Of a DNA stretch of 64,000 nt, positions 9,730 to 19,100 are shown in pieces (the stretch's first letter is position 1; each line of letters begins with the position of its first letter). The DNA comes from Pedobacter sp. MC2016-14 (GTDB lineage Bacteria; Bacteroidota; Bacteroidia; Sphingobacteriales; Sphingobacteriaceae): positions 62,001 to 126,000 of the forward strand of contig NZ_JAJMPA010000003.1 in the NCBI RefSeq assembly GCF_020991475.1, written 5' to 3'. The notes below the pieces were generated by a model, which made no database searches, was not told the DNA's origin, and was given only the letters and a program-made list of their open reading frames with translations. Made by a program: the position numbers and the translations under genes.

Positions 9730-10890
9730 ATGAACAGACTTATATTAGTGGGCAATGGTTTCGACTTAGCTCATGGAATGAGAACGAGCTATAACGATTT
9801 TATTTTATGGTATGTGGCATGCTGCTTTGAAGAAGCAAGATCAAAGCATATTTATGAGGACGAACTTCTCCGGATTAAGGCTAGTGATCTCTTTACCACT
9901 TTCCACGAATTAGCAGGGAAAAGCGTTAAGGAATATATATACGCTCATTACTGTAATGATACCTTGAGTATATTAATGAATTGTGAAAATGATGAAATCT
10001 CACACTCTTTCATTTTCGCATCAGACCTTGACCCTTGGGAACGGGAAAGTGCACCAACAATGAAACCATTTGAAATTGTAGTTAAGTCAGCTTTATTGAA
10101 GCAATTGATATCAAATTGCTCATCTAATAGGTGGGTAGATATAGAAAATCTTTTTTATGAGATGTTAAAAAAGGCAATTTTTAGTACCAATCAGCAGAAA
10201 CAAGAAGATATTAAAAGACTAAATCAGTCACTGTCATTTTTAATACAGAAATTAGAATCTTATTTTTCTTCGTTAGATTGCTCTGCTTACATTCCTGATT
10301 ATAGTGTGCTTTTAACGGATGAAATAATACCAACTGATATGGTAGACGCTGGATCATTTAGAGATCCATTCAGATCTGAGTCACCGGACAATACATTAAT
10401 TTTGAACTTCAACTATACCTCAACTATAGAGAAATACGTATCCGTAAAAAATGTAAATGTTAATTATATCCATGGTAAATTGAACGATAAGCAGAACCCG
10501 ATTATATTTGGCTTTGGTGATGAGTTAGATGGTGAATATAATAAATTTGAATTAGATACAACGAAGGAAATATTTAGATATATTAAATCATTTTGGTATT
10601 TCAAAACCTCTAATTACCACAACCTGTTACGGTTTATACAAAGCAATAAATTTCAGGTTTATATCTTAGGTCATTCATGTGGCTTGTCTGACCGTACTAT
10701 GCTCAATATGATATTTGAGCATGAAAACTGCATTTCAATTAAAATTCATTACTATGCTCTAAAAGGTGGGTCAAATAACTATACCGAGCTAACAGAAGAG
10801 ATTTCCAGACATTTTAAAGATAAGCGGCAAATGAGATTGAAAATTGTTCCACTTGATAAGTCGACCGCTATGCCTCAGTTTTTTGACTAA
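9730..10890 (+). CDS. AbiH-family abortive-infection protein
   Basis: A 386-aa protein. The N terminus (LILVGNGFDLAHGMRTSYNDF, residues 4-24) is the signature of the AbiH family, with the nucleotide-binding-like loop GNGFDLAHG. Further conserved pieces are LILNFNYTSTIEKY (about residue 222), NYIHGKLND (about 244), PIIFGFGDE (about 256) and VYILGHSCGLSDR (about 310). AbiH was described as a single-gene phage-abortive-infection determinant in Lactococcus; its enzymatic activity is not something I can state. It lies 64 bp after hsdR. This agrees with the common habit of R-M operons carrying an extra defence gene in the same transcription unit. Confidence 0.85.
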   Translation: MNRLILVGNGFDLAHGMRTSYNDFILWYVACCFEEARSKHIYEDELLRIKASDLFTTFHELAGKSVKEYIYAHYCNDTLSILMNCENDEISHSFIFASDLDPWERESAPTMKPFEIVVKSALLKQLISNCSSNRWVDIENLFYEMLKKAIFSTNQQKQEDIKRLNQSLSFLIQKLESYFSSLDCSAYIPDYSVLLTDEIIPTDMVDAGSFRDPFRSESPDNTLILNFNYTSTIEKYVSVKNVNVNYIHGKLNDKQNPIIFGFGDELDGEYNKFELDTTKEIFRYIKSFWYFKTSNYHNLLRFIQSNKFQVYILGHSCGLSDRTMLNMIFEHENCISIKIHYYALKGGSNNYTELTEEISRHFKDKRQMRLKIVPLDKSTAMPQFFD

Positions 10891-10913
10891 TTTAATCAAG
10901 ATGATGCCAATAA

Positions 10914-10956
10914 TAAGCCATCAACGTCCTTTTTTTGATCTTCAAACTTGGGCCTT
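10914..10956 (+). repeat. Remnant of the HD-hydrolase 3' end; left copy of a 43-bp direct repeat
   Basis: 42 of 43 bases are identical, in the same orientation, to 58550-58592. There the sequence is the last 13 codons plus most of the stop codon of an intact HD hydrolase gene (minus strand). Here no HD gene follows: the match stops after the G+C-poor tail and unrelated sequence begins. A truncated 3' gene end duplicated at a distance is the usual footprint of an element integrated into the 3' end of a gene. Confidence 0.8.
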
Positions 10957-11184
10957 AATTCCTTCTCTATCAAATAAACGAAAACTCTGAGGCTTTGAAT
11001 TATTAATACTATAACTATGTTCATTATACGGAGATAGGAAAATTGAGTTAACAGATTTATTAGTGTTTAAAGTGTCTTTATTGTCAAAAATGATGATGTT
11101 TTGTCCCGAATTGACTACGGTTATTTTTAAAGGTTTTTGGCAAGAGCTTAGTAATATGACTAGTATAAATATAAAATTTTTCAT
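10942..11184 (-). CDS. Small predicted lipoprotein, C terminus formed by the 43-bp repeat
   Basis: An 80-aa ORF with a clear lipoprotein signal: MKNFIFILVILLSSC, with the lipobox Cys at position 15. The remainder is hydrophilic with beta-strand-like segments (ITVVNSGQNIIIF). The last residues, ending IKAQV, are encoded inside the 43-bp repeat at 10914-10956. The original C terminus was therefore probably lost or replaced when that junction formed. It lies between an abiH-like gene (opposite strand) and the IS3 element. I recognise no family, and it may be a truncated remnant rather than a functional gene. Confidence 0.45.
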   Translation of the reverse strand: MKNFIFILVILLSSCQKPLKITVVNSGQNIIIFDNKDTLNTNKSVNSIFLSPYNEHSYSINNSKPQSFRLFDREGIKAQV

Positions 11185-11226
11185 TGACCGCTTAATTTAC
11201 AAAACAGCGTAAAGAAGATGTGTAAC

Positions 11227-11239
11227 TGTAATCTTCCCC
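11227..11239 (+). repeat. Left terminal inverted repeat of the IS3 element
   Basis: TGTAATCTTCCCC, an exact inverted match to 12462-12474. It starts with TG, as IS3-family ends do. Confidence 0.8.
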
Positions 11240-12159
11240 TAACTAGCTACGTTCAAAACTAAAGAATTCCAATTACTATTGCTATTATTATCTTGTTGTA
11301 ATGTGGGAAACTGGCGCTGGTTCAGCGCTGAAAGTTTTCCATATTTCAATAAGAACTCTACTGGGGTTCTATAGCCAAGAGCTGCATGCGGCCTTTCATT
11401 GTTGTACATCCATGCCCAGGCTAGAGCATATTTTCTTAACTCAGCCAAATTATCGAACATGTAACTATCTAGCACATCCTGCCTGAAAGTTCTGTTAAAG
11501 CGTTCGATCAAACTGTTCTGTGTTGGCTTGCCTGGCTGTATATGAATCCAGCTTATGCCATTGATTTCGCACCAATCCGAAAGTGCTACTGATATAAACT
11601 CAGGCCCGTTATCAGATCTGATTGCATCAGGTTTTCCTCTCCAGTCGACTAATGTTTCCAACTCTCTTATAATCCGTTGTGAGGGCAAACTGGTGTCGAC
11701 CGTTATCGAAAGCACTTCACGATTAAAATCATCAATCACATTTAATGTTCTGAGTGTCTTCCCACTGGCTAAAGTATCATGCATGAAGTCCAGACTCCAG
11801 GTTACATTAGGGTAGATTGGACAAAGCAATGGCTCTTTTACCCGTGCTGGAAGGCGTTTCTTTCTTTTGTTGCGCAGATTCGGCGCATTAAAGTATAAAC
11901 CCGGTAGACACGTTTATGGTTCCATATATACTGAAGCTTCCTCAGGCGGTGGTACATCATCCAGAAACCCCATGTTCGATGGGACTCTGCAAGCGAAGAC
12001 AGCTGGTCAATGATTTCATCATCAGCCTTTCTTTTAGTATGATAATAAAATACTGATGTGCTGATAAAAAATAATATGCAGGCCTGCCGAAGGCTCATCT
12101 GGAATGTTTCTCTGGCATACCCGACAAGCTCCCGCTTTTCGGCAGGCCCTAAAGCTTTT
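11239..12159 (-). pseudogene. IS3-family transposase OrfB, broken by a 1-nt deletion
   Basis: Two frames make up one OrfB. The upstream part runs from the frameshift site after orfA (reading KALGPAEKRELVGYARETF), through MSLRQACILFF, to a premature stop at 11838. The downstream part continues in the next frame ([18 protein letters not shown], then TWSLDFMHD) to 11239. Aligning to the family pattern 'RVY..L.LNLR.K.KKRLP' places a single missing base between 11881 and 11882. The DDE residues are all present in the second part: Asp in SLDFMHD, Asp in RSDNGPEF and Glu in [10 protein letters not shown]. The normal product would be an OrfAB fusion acting on the IS ends; here it cannot be made. Confidence 0.85.
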
Positions 12160-12415
12160 TTTCAATTACGTCTTTTAACACTACGTTTTGGAGCGTCAAT
12201 TCTGCCACTATCTTTTTATACTGTGCCAGTTCCTTTTCCAGATCCTTTAAATGCTTGACCTGGGAAACTTCCATGCCTGAGTATTTACTTTTCCATTTGT
12301 AAAACGTACCCTGACTGATGCCATGCTCACGGCAAATATCTGAAACTGATTTCCCAGATTCCTGTGAAGCCAGGATTTTGATGATCTGTGGCTCACTAAA
12401 ATTACTTTTTTTCAT
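12149..12415 (-). CDS. IS3-family transposase OrfA
   Basis: An 88-aa helix-turn-helix protein: SEPQIIKILASQESGKSVSDIC..HGISQGTFYKWKSKYSG, followed by a leucine-zipper-like helix (VKHLKDLEKELAQYKKIVAEL). It binds the IS ends and forms the N-terminal part of the OrfAB transposase. Near its stop the strand reads A7 followed by GC (12155-12161 region). This is the usual A-AAA-AAG slippery site for the programmed -1 frameshift into orfB, and slipping there gives the expected KKALGPAEKRELV junction. OrfA itself is intact. Confidence 0.9.
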   Translation of the reverse strand: MKKSNFSEPQIIKILASQESGKSVSDICREHGISQGTFYKWKSKYSGMEVSQVKHLKDLEKELAQYKKIVAELTLQNVVLKDVIEKKL

Positions 12416-12461
12416 TACCCTAAATTTATTAAAAACTACATTTACTTATGTAGCTGTTTTT

Positions 12462-12474
12462 GGGGAAGATTACA
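12462..12474 (-). repeat. Right terminal inverted repeat of the IS3 element
   Basis: The complement reads TGTAATCTTCCCC, identical to 11227-11239. Confidence 0.8.
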
Positions 12475-13039
12475 ACGAAAGCTTATTACTGGGGAAATTA
12501 TCTAAGTTATGTTTACAAGGCTAATGATACTTTTAAAAAAATAAATGGCAATAATTCCATTAAGAATCAGAGCAGGAAATTTTGGAACAAGTTTAATTTC
12601 CTATTGAATCAAACTGATTAGGATCACAACGGACATCTACTATCATTTGCCTTTAACCATAAATTTAACTTTTATAAATCATTTTCAGATTCAGCCACTA
12701 TTATGTCATAGTAAGTACACCTCCTGTACGGGTAATAGATTTTAATGATCTGAAAGTCAGTGGTATATTAGATATTGCATCGGGAAGTAAACGGTCATAA
12801 CGAGAACTAACTATACAAAGGTAAAAGGCTCTAAGCCAAACATTGAGTTGGCTGTTTGCATTAAAATAAAACGTCACTTTAGTGTACAATAGATGAACAC
12901 TTTCTTTGAACCTCCCAAAATAAGCAAATAACCGTTATGAAGATATAATTCAATAGGACTACATTCAACTTTTTAATTTAAAAGCATGTCTAATTCAAAA
13001 CTTTACTAACTTAACAGAATAATTAATAGACTTATTGAT
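12475..13039 (+). other. Intergenic region between the IS3 element and the DUF262 gene
   Basis: 565 bp, AT-rich. A short open stretch around 12695-12800 (plus strand, ...PPVRVIDFNDLKVSGILD...) looks protein-like but has stops on both sides and no start. It may be debris of an older gene. No RNA gene or terminator is evident. Confidence 0.4.
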
Positions 13040-14248
13040 ATGAAATTAATCGATGGAGAAGAGGTCACTTTTTCTGACTTAAAAAACGATAAAACTAAAG
13101 AGATTTCCGATGAAACAATAAATGAAAAATATGTTAAGGGAGAAGTTCGGATAGTCACGGAACAGGCTAGATATCCGTTATCTACAATTCCTACTTTAGT
13201 TATTAGTGATAGTTATTTATTGACACCAGAATTCCAAAGAAGACATCGGTGGAGTGTTTCTCAGAAATCACGACTAATAGAATCATTTATAATGAATGTT
13301 CCGATTCCTCCTATTTTTTTATATGAGGATAGTTACGGACACTACGAAGTTATGGATGGTTTACAAAGATTATCTGCGATAAAAGAATTTTATGCAGATA
13401 GTTTTACACTAGAAGATTTAGTTGAATGGCCAGAACTGAATGGTAAAAGTTATAGTACTTTGCCGAGTCAAATCAAAAAAGGAGTAGACAGGCGGTACCT
13501 TTCTTCAATAATTCTTTTGAAAGAAACAGCAAGCAATCAAGTAGACGAAAATAAATTGAAACAATTGGTTTTCGATCGCATAAATAGTGGAGGTGTTCAA
13601 CTTGAAGACCAAGAATCTAGAAATGCAATTTTTAACGGACCATTTAATTTGATGTGTATAAAAGCCTCTAGAAATCCTTTTTTCTGCCGTGCTTGGGGAA
13701 TTCCAGAGCCAGAAACTGATTATTTGTCCTCCGAAATAGAAACTATCACAGAGGAAATGAGAAAAAATGAACTATATAGAAAAATGGTAGATGTAGAATT
13801 GGTTTTAAGGTTCTTCGCAAATAGGCAAAGAGAAAAATTGATAAAAAACAGCTATCTGAAGCAGTACCTTGATAAATATTTGCAAAATGCTAATCAATTT
13901 GAAGAAAGAACCATTAGTGAATTAAAAAATTTATTTGATGAGACAGTTGAATTTTTATATGATTTGTTAGGGGAAAGTGCTTTCTTCTTTTATAGAGAAC
14001 GAAATGATAAATGGTACTGGTTAAACAGACCTGTAACTGCTGTTTACGATCCCCTAATGATTGTGGCAAGTAACTTCTTAGATAAAAAGGATGAAATTTT
14101 AAAATCAAAACAGAATATTAAGAAGGTTTTTGAGGATTTTTATAAGGAAAAATACAACATTTTCGAGGGTAGAAATACTACTCAAACAATTTTCAAAGAA
14201 AGAGAAAAGGCGTTTGCTGAATTATTCAAGTCTTTTCTTAAGCGATAA
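13040..14248 (+). CDS. DUF262 (ParB/Srx-like) domain protein
   Basis: A 402-aa protein with a DUF262 N-terminal domain: STIPTLVISDSYLLTPEFQR (about residues 50-69) gives the 'PxFQRxxxW' pattern. It is followed by RLIESFIMNVPIPPIFLYE (about 79-97) and the catalytic-like motif YEVMDGLQRLSAI (about 103-115). DUF262 has a ParB-like fold and occurs in nucleotide-dependent nucleases such as GmrS and in many defence loci. The C-terminal ~200 residues are helical with no DUF1524 HNH motif visible. It overlaps the HEPN gene by one base (TAATG), so the two are translationally coupled and very likely work together. Confidence 0.85.
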   Translation: MKLIDGEEVTFSDLKNDKTKEISDETINEKYVKGEVRIVTEQARYPLSTIPTLVISDSYLLTPEFQRRHRWSVSQKSRLIESFIMNVPIPPIFLYEDSYGHYEVMDGLQRLSAIKEFYADSFTLEDLVEWPELNGKSYSTLPSQIKKGVDRRYLSSIILLKETASNQVDENKLKQLVFDRINSGGVQLEDQESRNAIFNGPFNLMCIKASRNPFFCRAWGIPEPETDYLSSEIETITEEMRKNELYRKMVDVELVLRFFANRQREKLIKNSYLKQYLDKYLQNANQFEERTISELKNLFDETVEFLYDLLGESAFFFYRERNDKWYWLNRPVTAVYDPLMIVASNFLDKKDEILKSKQNIKKVFEDFYKEKYNIFEGRNTTQTIFKEREKAFAELFKSFLKR

Positions 14249-15303
14249 TGCAGATTGTTTTAAATGAGCTCAATCGAAGTCTTAAAAATATTGATGACCT
14301 AATCGATTATTTTGACCTAGAAGCAAAAATGTATAATTATAGATCACATCAAATACTAGAAGAATGTGAAGAGGTGTTTGTGGATTTATTAAATTCATTC
14401 AATAATTTTTACACAGAAAAGAGGAAATTCAATTATAATACCTTTATAATAAGTTTATATGGGGAATTCGAAAGGTTTATTGAAGATATAATTGTGGCAT
14501 ATCTCGAAGAAGTATTGAAAATAATTGACAATTATAATTTATTACCCAAAAAGATAATAGATAATCATTTCCTCCTTTCGCTGGAACTACTCAAAAAAGT
14601 TATTGAACCAAAATATGGAGGGTCTGAGACAAAGGAAAATGCGTTGAAAAATTTAAATGATTGTTTATCAGCATCAACACCGTTTTCATTGAACACTCGA
14701 GCATTTGCACTTCATTCAGCAAATTTCAAGCATACGGTAATTTCTGAACACTTTTCTAAGTTGGAAGTTGAAAATATAAACTTAAAAATCGCAAAAGACC
14801 GTATTTTAAAGACATTTGTCGAAGACTATAATGGATTATCTGCAGGTGTCGAAGTTGCTCCAGATGTTTCTTTCTTTTTATTAAATGATTTAGTTGCTAG
14901 GAGAAATGAAGTTGCACACGGAAACTTCAGTACCTTATTGAGTAATTCCGAAATGAAAAACTATGTGTTATTTTTCGAAAAATACTGTAATTCATTAGTT
15001 AAGGTACTTAATAATGAAACTCTAAAATTGATTTGTGAGTTCAAGGCTAAATTAATTGGGCCTGTAGATAAGTGCTTTGACGATGGAAAAATTGTTTGTT
15101 TTTTTTCTAATAATGTCGGTTTCAAATTAAATGATGTGATTATTGGCAAAAATAGTCATGAGATGGTGCAAAGTCAAATTATTGAAATTAAAGTGGATGA
15201 CAACAATGTAGTTGAAGTTAAGGATGATTCAAATTATGATGTGGGCATTAAAGTTACAATCCCTTTCAAGGAAAACTATGAATTACTATTATCTCAAATG
15301 TGA
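14248..15303 (+). CDS. HEPN-domain protein, likely MAE_28990/MAE_18760-type
   Basis: A 351-aa protein. Around residue 216 it carries LVARRNEVAHGNF, containing the R-x4-H motif of HEPN ribonucleases. An upstream helical bundle (FNYNTFIISLYGEFERFIEDII, about residues 66-87) resembles the MAE_28990/MAE_18760 HEPN family. In many genomes this family sits beside a DUF262 gene. HEPN proteins typically cleave RNA after phage or toxin activation. The final ~70 residues look like a separate beta-rich domain (VGFKLNDVIIGKN). Coupling to the DUF262 gene suggests a two-gene defence or toxin-type module. RNase activity is inferred from the motif only. Confidence 0.75.
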   Translation: MQIVLNELNRSLKNIDDLIDYFDLEAKMYNYRSHQILEECEEVFVDLLNSFNNFYTEKRKFNYNTFIISLYGEFERFIEDIIVAYLEEVLKIIDNYNLLPKKIIDNHFLLSLELLKKVIEPKYGGSETKENALKNLNDCLSASTPFSLNTRAFALHSANFKHTVISEHFSKLEVENINLKIAKDRILKTFVEDYNGLSAGVEVAPDVSFFLLNDLVARRNEVAHGNFSTLLSNSEMKNYVLFFEKYCNSLVKVLNNETLKLICEFKAKLIGPVDKCFDDGKIVCFFSNNVGFKLNDVIIGKNSHEMVQSQIIEIKVDDNNVVEVKDDSNYDVGIKVTIPFKENYELLLSQM

Positions 15304-15718
15304 AATTTATCTTATTCTAACCTAGAATTAACTTTAGTCAACTAGTTTTAGATATTTTTTTAAGAATACACGTGCTAACTGATTGATAATCAAAATGGGT
15401 TCGCTTTCTGCATCGGCAAATAATACATGATAATTACTGCATAAATTACACTAAAAGTAATGTCGAGTATGTGGTTCACACATAATTTGCGTCATATAGT
15501 GCGATTGCTTGGGCAAACTTGAATTGGGTGCTGATAAATTCTAGGATATACATTCCGATGCTGGTTTCACCTTAACTTAAACCTGCCGGCACACTATCTC
15601 TGTATTCACCAAATTGGTAAGCCTCCTGAATAATTGACAGCCTTGGTAAAACCGTCCCTGAAAGTTACCAATCCGTTTAACTGAACCAGATAGTTTAGCG
15701 TAGAGTTCTCACTAATTA
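15304..15718 (+). other. Intergenic region before the G+C-rich cassette
   Basis: 415 bp that change from AT-rich to more balanced composition near 15570, which may be the left boundary of the cassette. On the minus strand, immediately past the HARE-HTH stop, about 45 codons remain open in another frame (up to 15750) but have no start codon. No RNA or repeat is evident. Confidence 0.4.
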
Positions 15719-15970
15719 TTACAAAAGGAGATTTCGTAACCTGATACGGTCACCCTCGAGCTGTTCGAAAAGATGAAAGTACTTCCCTTTGCTCTTCGTT
15801 GTCCTTAGCATTACCTGCTTGGCGAGGTCTATATTCCCCTTACGTTCTGTAATAAGATTCCTGGATATAATTATTTGGGCAATCATTTCAAAGGTCGCAG
15901 ACCTTGTTGGTAGCGTAATCAGGGCCACCACGATCGCTTCGTGTAGGGAGAGCAGGTTTTTTCTTGCCAT
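15719..15970 (-). CDS. Small HARE/winged-helix-type DNA-binding protein
   Basis: An 83-aa protein, MARKNLLSLHEAIVVALITL..., with helix-helix-wing organisation: LHEAIVVAL, then SATFEMIAQIIISRNLI, then LAKQVMLRTTKSKGKYFHLFEQLEGDRIRL. This matches the HARE-HTH layout, in which a final 'F....GDxIRL' strand closes the wing. HARE-HTH modules link restriction or chromatin enzymes to DNA. The gene is divergent from the 1057-aa ATPase (136 bp between starts) and shares its higher G+C content. It could be the regulator or DNA-recognition subunit of that cassette. It is a small protein, so the family call is moderate. Confidence 0.6.
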   Translation of the reverse strand: MARKNLLSLHEAIVVALITLPTRSATFEMIAQIIISRNLITERKGNIDLAKQVMLRTTKSKGKYFHLFEQLEGDRIRLRNLLL

Positions 15971-16106
15971 TTGTTAAATCATCATTTCGTTTTTTTAACT
16001 AGTTGTTGGAATTGCCAATTTAGGAAATACATTAATAGGTACTAGCAATGTTCTCAAGTTTTTTGTATCATCGCCATTCTAAATGTAATAAATTAACGAT
16101 CTAGAA

Positions 16107-19100
16107 ATGGAAAATATCACTTCGATTGAAAAATCAGATGTAGACAGGGAACTGGACCAACAGCGCGAGGAATCAGAGGCCAGGAGCCTTATTAATGAAG
16201 TGGAAAGGCTCAATACCCTTGAGGGAGAGCACCTTTACCGGTGGATCTGGGAACTGTTACAAAATGCAAGGGATGAGGCCCAGACGGGAATGGAAGTGTC
16301 CTGCCAGTTGACAAACGACCAGTTTACCTTCGAACATAACGGAGAGCCTTTTTCTACTGGCAACTTATTGGCACTAACGCGTAAGACTTCAACAAAGCCC
16401 CTTGACGGTTCCCGCGGGAATGCCGGAAAGTTCGGGACTGGTTTTGTGACTTCGCATCTGTTGAACAAGACAGTTATTATATATGGGGTGCACCATAACT
16501 CTAGGGGCGATAGGCGTTTCGAGCTGACCCTCGATCGGAATTCCGATACACTGGCGGGGATGATGAATTCGATCCGCAAGAGTTTACAGCAGATAAGGGT
16601 GATTGACCTGGATCCAGATGCGCAGATCAATGATAGGCAGAACAGGTTTGTTTATAGACTTGGACCATCTGCCTATAATATCGCTGTTGGAAGCATAAGG
16701 CAGTTAGTGCAGAACCTACCCTTTACGATGATGGTCAACCCAAAAGTAAAATCTGTGTCCATCCAAGCGGATACGCTTAGGAAGTTTTCCGCTATTGAGG
16801 AGAAAAGTGCCGTCGGCAGCGTTTCATTCGTGTTCTTCGAGGATGGTTCGCAGGATGGGGAACTGAGGAATGGTATTTTCTATAAAGACAGCGGTGCTCT
16901 GAAGATCGCCTCACCGGCGACAAGGAAAAATGGCAAGTATAGCATTATTCCGATCGGTTTTAGGGCGCACTTGTTCAAAGAGCTCCCATTGATCGGAACA
17001 GAGGAGTTTTACCTTCCTGTAATCATGCAGCACGAAGACTTTCAGCCAACTGAGCCTCGTGATGGAGTCAGAACGAAGATGTCGGACGATATTACCGATG
17101 AGACACTGGATCCCAAGGCCAAAAAGAACCGTGATGCGTTTCGCGAGTTCGCCAAAGCATTTCCTGCATACCTATCCGAGCTGATCGAGGGAAAGGTGGA
17201 CAATCTCCATTTTCTCGCAGAGAGTGGTTTGCCACCCAATGTGGATATTTACTATGGAAGAGATTGGTTCCAGACCGAGCTGCAGGATCCGATCAGAACC
17301 GCACTGATTGAGCAGCCGATCTTAAGGAATGTAGAAGGGGTTAACATGAAGATCGGCCAAGCGGTCTTCTTTTCGGAAAATACGCAGAACATCGCGGAGT
17401 TTTTCGCACTGGTAAGTGCCTACATGCCAGAGCGGTGCCCTGACGAAAACAGCTATCTTGACTGGGTAAGGATAATTAACCAGCAGCCAGGTTCATGGCC
17501 TCAGGGAATCATGTTTTCGGTCGAGGATCTGATCAGGGAGTCCACTGCCGAAAATATGTTATTGTCCAGATTTCCTATCGAAGAGGACCGCATTGACTGG
17601 CTACAGCAGCTGGTGGTTTATCTTGAGACTACGGGGAAGGAAAGGCTGGCGATCGAAAATGAACTCTATCCTAACCAGTGCGGCGGGATGAAGGGACAGA
17701 ACGCCATTTCCCATGAAGGCGACCTGCATCCGCGTTTCAAGGCGATCTCTGAAAAATTCGGAAGAAACCTTGCAGAAGAACTGTTGCCCAATGGGTTTGC
17801 CGCCAGGTTTGTCCTACATTTCAATTTTAAGCAGTTCCTGATCGACCTTAACAAGCAGATCGGCGACCTGGACGTCAGCACGGCTTCCCAGGGCCAAGCT
17901 ACGGCAATCTTGGATATTTGCTGTACATTCAGGCCTTCGAGGGCGGAAAGAAGGGAAGTATGGTACAAGATCATCACCGACCTCTTACCGGCATATGCCG
18001 GCTCGCGCTCCGAGATCGAGATTGGTGAGGAGTATTCATTCGATCCCGCAGAAAAATGGGCGCTCAAATATGTGTGTTCGCTCGTTCAGGAAAGTGGCAG
18101 CCTCGAAGTGCTTTATGATAAATACTTCGGGGGTGACCATCAAACTGGCCTTGTATGGCTGAACGATCTCATCGCATTTATTTTCAGGAACGAAGAAACA
18201 AGAGATACCGGGCTAAAGTTCAAGGTCTTGCCGACCAGAGATGGGACATTCCGTGTGTACACAGAGGACCTGTATAAGGAGATGGATAACATGGCCTTTG
18301 ATCAGGAGATCAAGGACATCTTTACCGATTTTTGTGGCGGGGGTAACCCAGATGCCTTTTTGATACACGATGGCATAATCAACTCAAACCTGCGCGAAGA
18401 AAGTATCCAATTGCTTACAGATCGGATAGACAGTCTTTTCCGCGAACAGGCTTCCGAAGAGAAGGTAAAGGAAGATGGGCCATACAAAAGCCTGTTTTTA
18501 AGGCTGAAAAAATGGATCGATGAAAATGGCAAAGGCGATGAGCTGTTCCCGCTGTTCAGCGAAAAGCAGCCTGTCCTTTATATCAAGGCGTTTGGTGGAC
18601 GGACCTTCGGAAGGCTCTTGAACCTTACCAAATCTGCCGATGACCTGGAGATTCTGGACAAGATAAGTCTTTCTGCCTCGCAGGTGAAGGCCTTGGATGA
18701 TGCTGTCAAAAAAATTGGCAATGCGCAATCGCTGCTCGACAAGGCACTCGAACTTGCCGATGAAGCAGAGTCCATTCGTTGGAGGAAGGATGTCGGAAAT
18801 GCTGCCGAGGCTGCATTTTTGGAAGCCCTGGAAGAATTTTGCCCGGATTTTCCTGAACCAGAAAACCCGGACGATGGGAAAGATTTTGTGATCAGGGTAG
18901 GTGGGGTGGAGTATGCGGTAGAGATCAAAAGCGCCGTAGAGTTCAAGGAAACCGTCAATATGTCCATCAAACAGGGCCGCACTGCTGTTAAGGAAAGCGG
19001 CGCTTATGCACTTTGCGTTATCAGCCGGCCGGCCGGGACGCTGACGACGAAAAAGGATTTTATAGTAAACTCCAGGTTTGTTCTGACAATAGGGGAAGAT

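Larger units (their letters stand above)
11227..12474 (-). mobile_element. IS3-family insertion sequence, frameshifted (inactive) copy
   Basis: About 1248 bp bounded by inverted ends TGTAATCTTCCCC (11227-11239, and as the complement at 12462-12474). The ends are further related inward, both reaching AGCTAC. It carries orfA (12149-12415) and orfB (about 11239-12159) on the minus strand. The size, the two overlapping ORFs and the DDE integrase core with 'TWSLDFMHD' and 'IRSDNGPEF' motifs fit the IS3 family, probably near the IS407/IS2-type groups. No clear 3-4 bp target duplication is visible (flanks aac / acg). A one-base deletion breaks orfB, so this copy should not transpose by itself. Confidence 0.85.

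Noticed and set aside
12695..12890. Short coding-like fragments near the DUF262 gene
   Set aside because: Stops on both sides and no recognisable family in either strand.
15605..15750. About 45 open codons on the minus strand after the HARE-HTH stop (…NYLVQLNGLVTFRDGF…)
   Set aside because: Protein-like, but it has no start codon and overlaps the stop of the 83-aa gene in another frame; a frameshifted extension cannot be shown.
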